NCBI GenBank assembly: GCA_016872775.1 | Contig: VGZA01000003.1 | Coordinates: 1 to 64,000 of the forward strand | Length of the DNA stretch: 64,000 nucleotides | Direction of reading: 5' to 3' | DNA from: Planctomycetota bacterium | Lineage (GTDB): Bacteria; Planctomycetota; Planctomycetia; Pirellulales; Pirellulaceae | Shown here: positions 61,529-64,000 of the stretch, one piece after another | Layout: each line of letters starts with the position of its first letter | Position numbering within the stretch: position 1 is the first letter of the stretch | Made by a program: the position numbers and the translations under genes | Notes under the pieces: model-generated | What the model was told of the DNA's origin: nothing | Database searches by the model: none | The model's input: only the letters and a program-made list of their open reading frames with translations

Positions 61529-61939
61529 ATGCCGCGGATTTTCACCGAACTGGAACTCGAAGCCTATCTTGACGAGGCGCTTGCCCCCGCGCAAATGACG
61601 GAGATCGAGGAAGCGGTTCGCAACGACCCGCGACTGGTCCAGCAGCTCTCCACGCTCAACGCCCGCCGCGACGCCGGGGTACATTCCCTCGGCGAAATCT
61701 GGCGCCGCCATCGGCTGAGTTGCGCGACCCGCGAACAGCTTGGCAGTCTACTGCTGGGAGTACTGACCCCCGAGTTTGCCGAGTATTTTCGGTTTCATAT
61801 CGATGTCGTCGGCTGCCGCTACTGCTACGCGAACCTGGCCGACCTGCAACGTCAGCAGCGGGAGGCCGCGTCGTCGACGACGACGCGCCGCACGCGCTAC
61901 TTCCAATCCAGCGCCGGGATGCTCCGCGAAAAGCGTTGA
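61529..61939 (+). CDS. Anti-sigma-factor-like CxxC protein
   Basis: A 136-residue protein that starts MPRIFTELELEAYLDEALAP and carries SLGEIWRRHRLSCATREQLG and FRFHIDVVGCRYCYANLADL. The GCRYC (CxxC) with nearby His suggests a zinc-finger-like site as in ZAS-type anti-sigma factors, although there is no membrane segment. The N-terminal EAYLDEALAPAQMTEIE helix resembles short zf-HC2 type starts. It lies directly after the sigma gene (11 bases, AGGAA before the ATG), the usual place for its regulator. Anti-sigma action is inferred. Confidence 0.7.
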   Translation: MPRIFTELELEAYLDEALAPAQMTEIEEAVRNDPRLVQQLSTLNARRDAGVHSLGEIWRRHRLSCATREQLGSLLLGVLTPEFAEYFRFHIDVVGCRYCYANLADLQRQQREAASSTTTRRTRYFQSSAGMLREKR

Positions 61940-62029
61940 GCCTCCGTCGAGGACCGTCAAATCGGAGTTTGCGCAAAGACGCGAAGTCGCAAAGGGCGTG
62001 CTGTTCCACGTCGACCGCGAGCCGCGCGG

Positions 62030-62539
62030 TCAATCGGCGCCGGCAGCCGACGCTTCGTCGCGTAAAACTCGGATCAACGCCGGTACGGCGGGCGACGAGG
62101 CGGGACCGATCTGCCCCAAGGCCCGGATCGCCGCTTTGCGTACCCGAAGCTCCGGATCGTCGATGTGCGCGACCAGATCGGGAACCGCCTCCTTGGCTTC
62201 GGAGCCCATCCTGCCCAGGATTTCCGCGGCCCGGAATCGCATTTCCGGATCGCGATCATTTAACGATCGGACCAGGTCCGGAACGGCCGCCGCGCCGATC
62301 CGCCGCAGGGCATCGGCGACCGTCTGTTGCATGGTCCATTCATCGCGCATTGGGATCGAAAAATTCGATGCGGACGATGTCCTGGTTGCGTCGCTGCTCT
62401 CGTGCGAAGACCCGGCGACGCCCGACATCTGCTCGACCTGCTGGCGAATCGCCGGCGGGAGCGTCGAACCATCTTCCGTGCAGCCCGTCAGCAAGAGCGC
62501 CAGAAAAAGAAGCCGGCTGCCTGTTTTTGCGTTGCTCAT
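62030..62539 (-). CDS. HEAT-repeat lipoprotein
   Basis: A 169-residue lipoprotein (lipobox LLLTGC, Cys at about residue 20) with two to three HEAT repeats in the C-terminal half: ALRRIGAAAVPDLVRSLNDR, EILGRMGSEAKEAVPDLVAH and ALGQIGPASSPAVPALIRVL. HEAT repeats are protein-binding scaffolds; no partner is evident. It follows, on the same strand, the partial gene at the right edge, separated by a long hairpin, so it probably has its own promoter. Confidence 0.75.
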   Translation of the reverse strand: MSNAKTGSRLLFLALLLTGCTEDGSTLPPAIRQQVEQMSGVAGSSHESSDATRTSSASNFSIPMRDEWTMQQTVADALRRIGAAAVPDLVRSLNDRDPEMRFRAAEILGRMGSEAKEAVPDLVAHIDDPELRVRKAAIRALGQIGPASSPAVPALIRVLRDEASAAGAD

Positions 62540-62602
62540 CGTCGCGTCCTCCCTTCGCTTTCAGCATGCGCTGGAATCGAGCGAAAGTCCAGGATTCGCG
62601 GT

Positions 62603-62646
62603 GCAGGATGGTCATCTTGGCAGGACAGACAAGATGTCCGTCCTGC
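62603..62646. terminator. Long imperfect hairpin between two - strand genes
   Basis: A 17-bp arm at 62603-62619 pairs with 62630-62646 (two mismatches) around a 10-base loop. It lies just downstream of the partial gene at the right edge and upstream of the HEAT lipoprotein. The stability suits a transcription terminator or a 3'-end RNA structure; no T-run follows. Confidence 0.5.
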
Positions 62647-62653
62647 AAATCAC

Positions 62654-64000
62654 CTATTTGCGCGGTGGAGCGACAGGGATTGGAGCGCCTGGTGGGGGAA
62701 TTTCCTGCAGGTGGGCGGTCGGCGGTTGCCCCGCTGCGCTGGGGGGGCCACGTCGTTCCACGGCTTTGCGCTTCGATCGCAGCTCTTTCAGCTTGAAATC
62801 GGGCGGGAGACCGGTCAAACCCATTTGCTGCAGCACATGCTCGTACTTGTTGATCGATTCGTTCAGATCATCGCCGGTGACGTCGTCCATCAGCGCCGGG
62901 AAGTCTCGGAAGACGTTGGCCCAATAGTCCCATGCCAGTTCAAACTCCTGTTTGGCATTGACCAGGTCGGTCTTCTTCAGGCGGTCCAGCGCCTGGTAGA
63001 CATGTTTGCGGGCATTCACCGCATCGGCCGTTTGTTCGGCCTCGCATCGCATTTCCCAGTAACCGTAGTTGACGATATTGCGATAGCGATCGCAGTGTTC
63101 GAGAAACGCTTGCACCTCGGCGACTTTGGCCATCAGGCTGACGCCGCGAGGCTTCAGTTCGGTAGGCAGTCGGTCGACGAAGTCGGAATCTCTGGCTTCG
63201 AGCTTTTCCGGAATCATTGCCGCCAGCATCATTTGCCGCTCAGTTCGACTGAGCATATCCGTCTGCATCGCCACGCGCTCATCGTGGTCCAGCGCCTCTT
63301 CCTTCTGCTGCCGAATTTCGTCGCGCAGGCCGGGCGCCAGGGCATCCAATTGGCTGCGGTAGGCATCGCGTTCCTTGAGCAGTTCGTAGAACGAATCGAG
63401 GCGCGTGTAGTGGCCCCAGCTGGTCGGTAGATCTCTTCGGCCGAATCGGTGCAAGTCGTCGAGCGCGATCTGCCAGGCGGTTTGGGCCTGCTCACCCAGC
63501 CAGCCTTCATCTTCGATCGACTGCGCGTAATTGATGCGGGCCTGTGGTCCGTCGGAGTAGAAAATCAGCGGCGCTCGGCCGCGCATCGAGTGCCCCGCCG
63601 CTACGGCGTCTTCGGAAATCCCATGCCAGATTCGCCCCACCTGCCAGCAGTCGGGCCTGCCGTCCGGCCCCAGCGCATCGCGGGACTCGATCGGAATATC
63701 CTCCAGCAAATCGGAATGCCAGTCTCGGTCGCCGCGGAACAGCTCACGAAATTCCAGCTTCTCGTCCGACTTGCCGATTTTGTGGCTGGTATACCAGCCC
63801 GTCCAGCGCAGCAGCGTCGGGTCGGACGCATTGAAGTGGGTGCCGTCGATCAGGAAATCGATCCCTTTCTTCACCCAATGGTACCGATAGCGGTAGTCGT
63901 CAAATTCCACCGAAATGTTGTACGACAGGTTGTGCGCCTGGTATTCCCAGACGTTGATGAAGTTTGGCTGAAGGGTCGTGATCTGGTTCAACGTGGCGCG
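62654..64000 (-). CDS. Large conserved planctomycete protein, partial
   Basis: The right window edge cuts this gene: the frame runs open to base 64000 (reading RATLNQITTLQPNFINVWEY), with no ATG start, so at least 448 residues of its C-terminal part are present. Recognisable segments are AHNLSYNISVEFDDYRYRYH, GIDFLIDGTHFNASDPTLLR and LEFRELFRGDRDWHSDLLED; it ends with a Pro-rich tail. I know this type only as a conserved planctomycete protein of unknown function, with a probable membrane or signal part outside the window. Confidence 0.65.
   Translation of the reverse strand, partial: RATLNQITTLQPNFINVWEYQAHNLSYNISVEFDDYRYRYHWVKKGIDFLIDGTHFNASDPTLLRWTGWYTSHKIGKSDEKLEFRELFRGDRDWHSDLLEDIPIESRDALGPDGRPDCWQVGRIWHGISEDAVAAGHSMRGRAPLIFYSDGPQARINYAQSIEDEGWLGEQAQTAWQIALDDLHRFGRRDLPTSWGHYTRLDSFYELLKERDAYRSQLDALAPGLRDEIRQQKEEALDHDERVAMQTDMLSRTERQMMLAAMIPEKLEARDSDFVDRLPTELKPRGVSLMAKVAEVQAFLEHCDRYRNIVNYGYWEMRCEAEQTADAVNARKHVYQALDRLKKTDLVNAKQEFELAWDYWANVFRDFPALMDDVTGDDLNESINKYEHVLQQMGLTGLPPDFKLKELRSKRKAVERRGPPSAAGQPPTAHLQEIPPPGAPIPVAPPRK

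Overview
The window looks like chromosomal DNA of a planctomycete (Planctomycetota, probably Pirellulales-like), moderately GC-rich. The call rests on gene content: two DUF1501 proteins, a DUF1552 protein, PSD1-type planctomycete cytochromes (DUF1587/1592/1595/1588/1585 and DUF1549/DUF1553), a planctomycete-style WD40 gene behind DUF1501, and a sigma factor with a small CxxC anti-sigma-like partner. No rRNA, tRNA or CRISPR array was seen.

1-11.85 kb is an accessory, partly decayed region. Both ends carry the same 99-bp piece of an IS3-type orfA (1-99 and 11563-11661, same orientation). Inside lie a HigB/HigA toxin-antitoxin pair with a readable autoregulated promoter, a DUF1501-DUF1552-DUF1592 cytochrome module between two copies of a 124-bp direct repeat, a nuclease-helicase fusion (PD-(D/E)XK-like + DUF2075), a remnant of a 3-methyladenine DNA glycosylase, an SdpI-like membrane protein and a SUKH (SMI1/KNR4) protein.

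11.85-23.9 kb: a phosphate-selective-type porin with a G10 tract, a doubtful small ORF, then a compact + strand run of nine genes. This starts with metal-handling genes (DUF2946-like His-rich protein, CobW/COG0523 GTPase, Asp-His repeat lipoprotein, CPFC lipoprotein), runs through DUF58, transglutaminase-like and MoxR genes, and ends with a lipoprotein and an ArsP/DUF318-type permease related to Cu/Zn exporters. I infer a metal homeostasis operon fused to a MoxR/DUF58 envelope module.

24.3-30 kb: a Tat-secreted conserved protein, a DUF1549/DUF1553 protein with a long coiled-coil insert, DUF1501, and a WD40 gene broken by an amber codon.

30-37.7 kb (- strand): birA, methylmalonyl-CoA epimerase, both methylmalonyl-CoA mutase subunits and meaB, i.e. 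conversion of propionate-derived methylmalonyl-CoA to succinyl-CoA; upstream are remnants of a PHA synthase and a cyclic-nucleotide-binding regulator. 37.8-41.7 kb: a beta-propeller protein translationally coupled to a Ski2-like helicase. 41.9-45.5 kb (+): tyrosine/homogentisate catabolism (HPPD, FAH-family hydrolase, homogentisate dioxygenase, flavin reductase). 45.6-55.2 kb (-): three large exported proteins (tandem-thioredoxin lipoprotein, double alpha/beta hydrolase, glycoside-hydrolase-like giant).

55.7-61.9 kb (+) is a signalling module: membrane coiled-coil protein, FHA protein, membrane Ser/Thr kinase, membrane protein, ECF-like sigma factor and anti-sigma-like protein. The window ends with a HEAT-repeat lipoprotein and a partial large conserved protein on the - strand.
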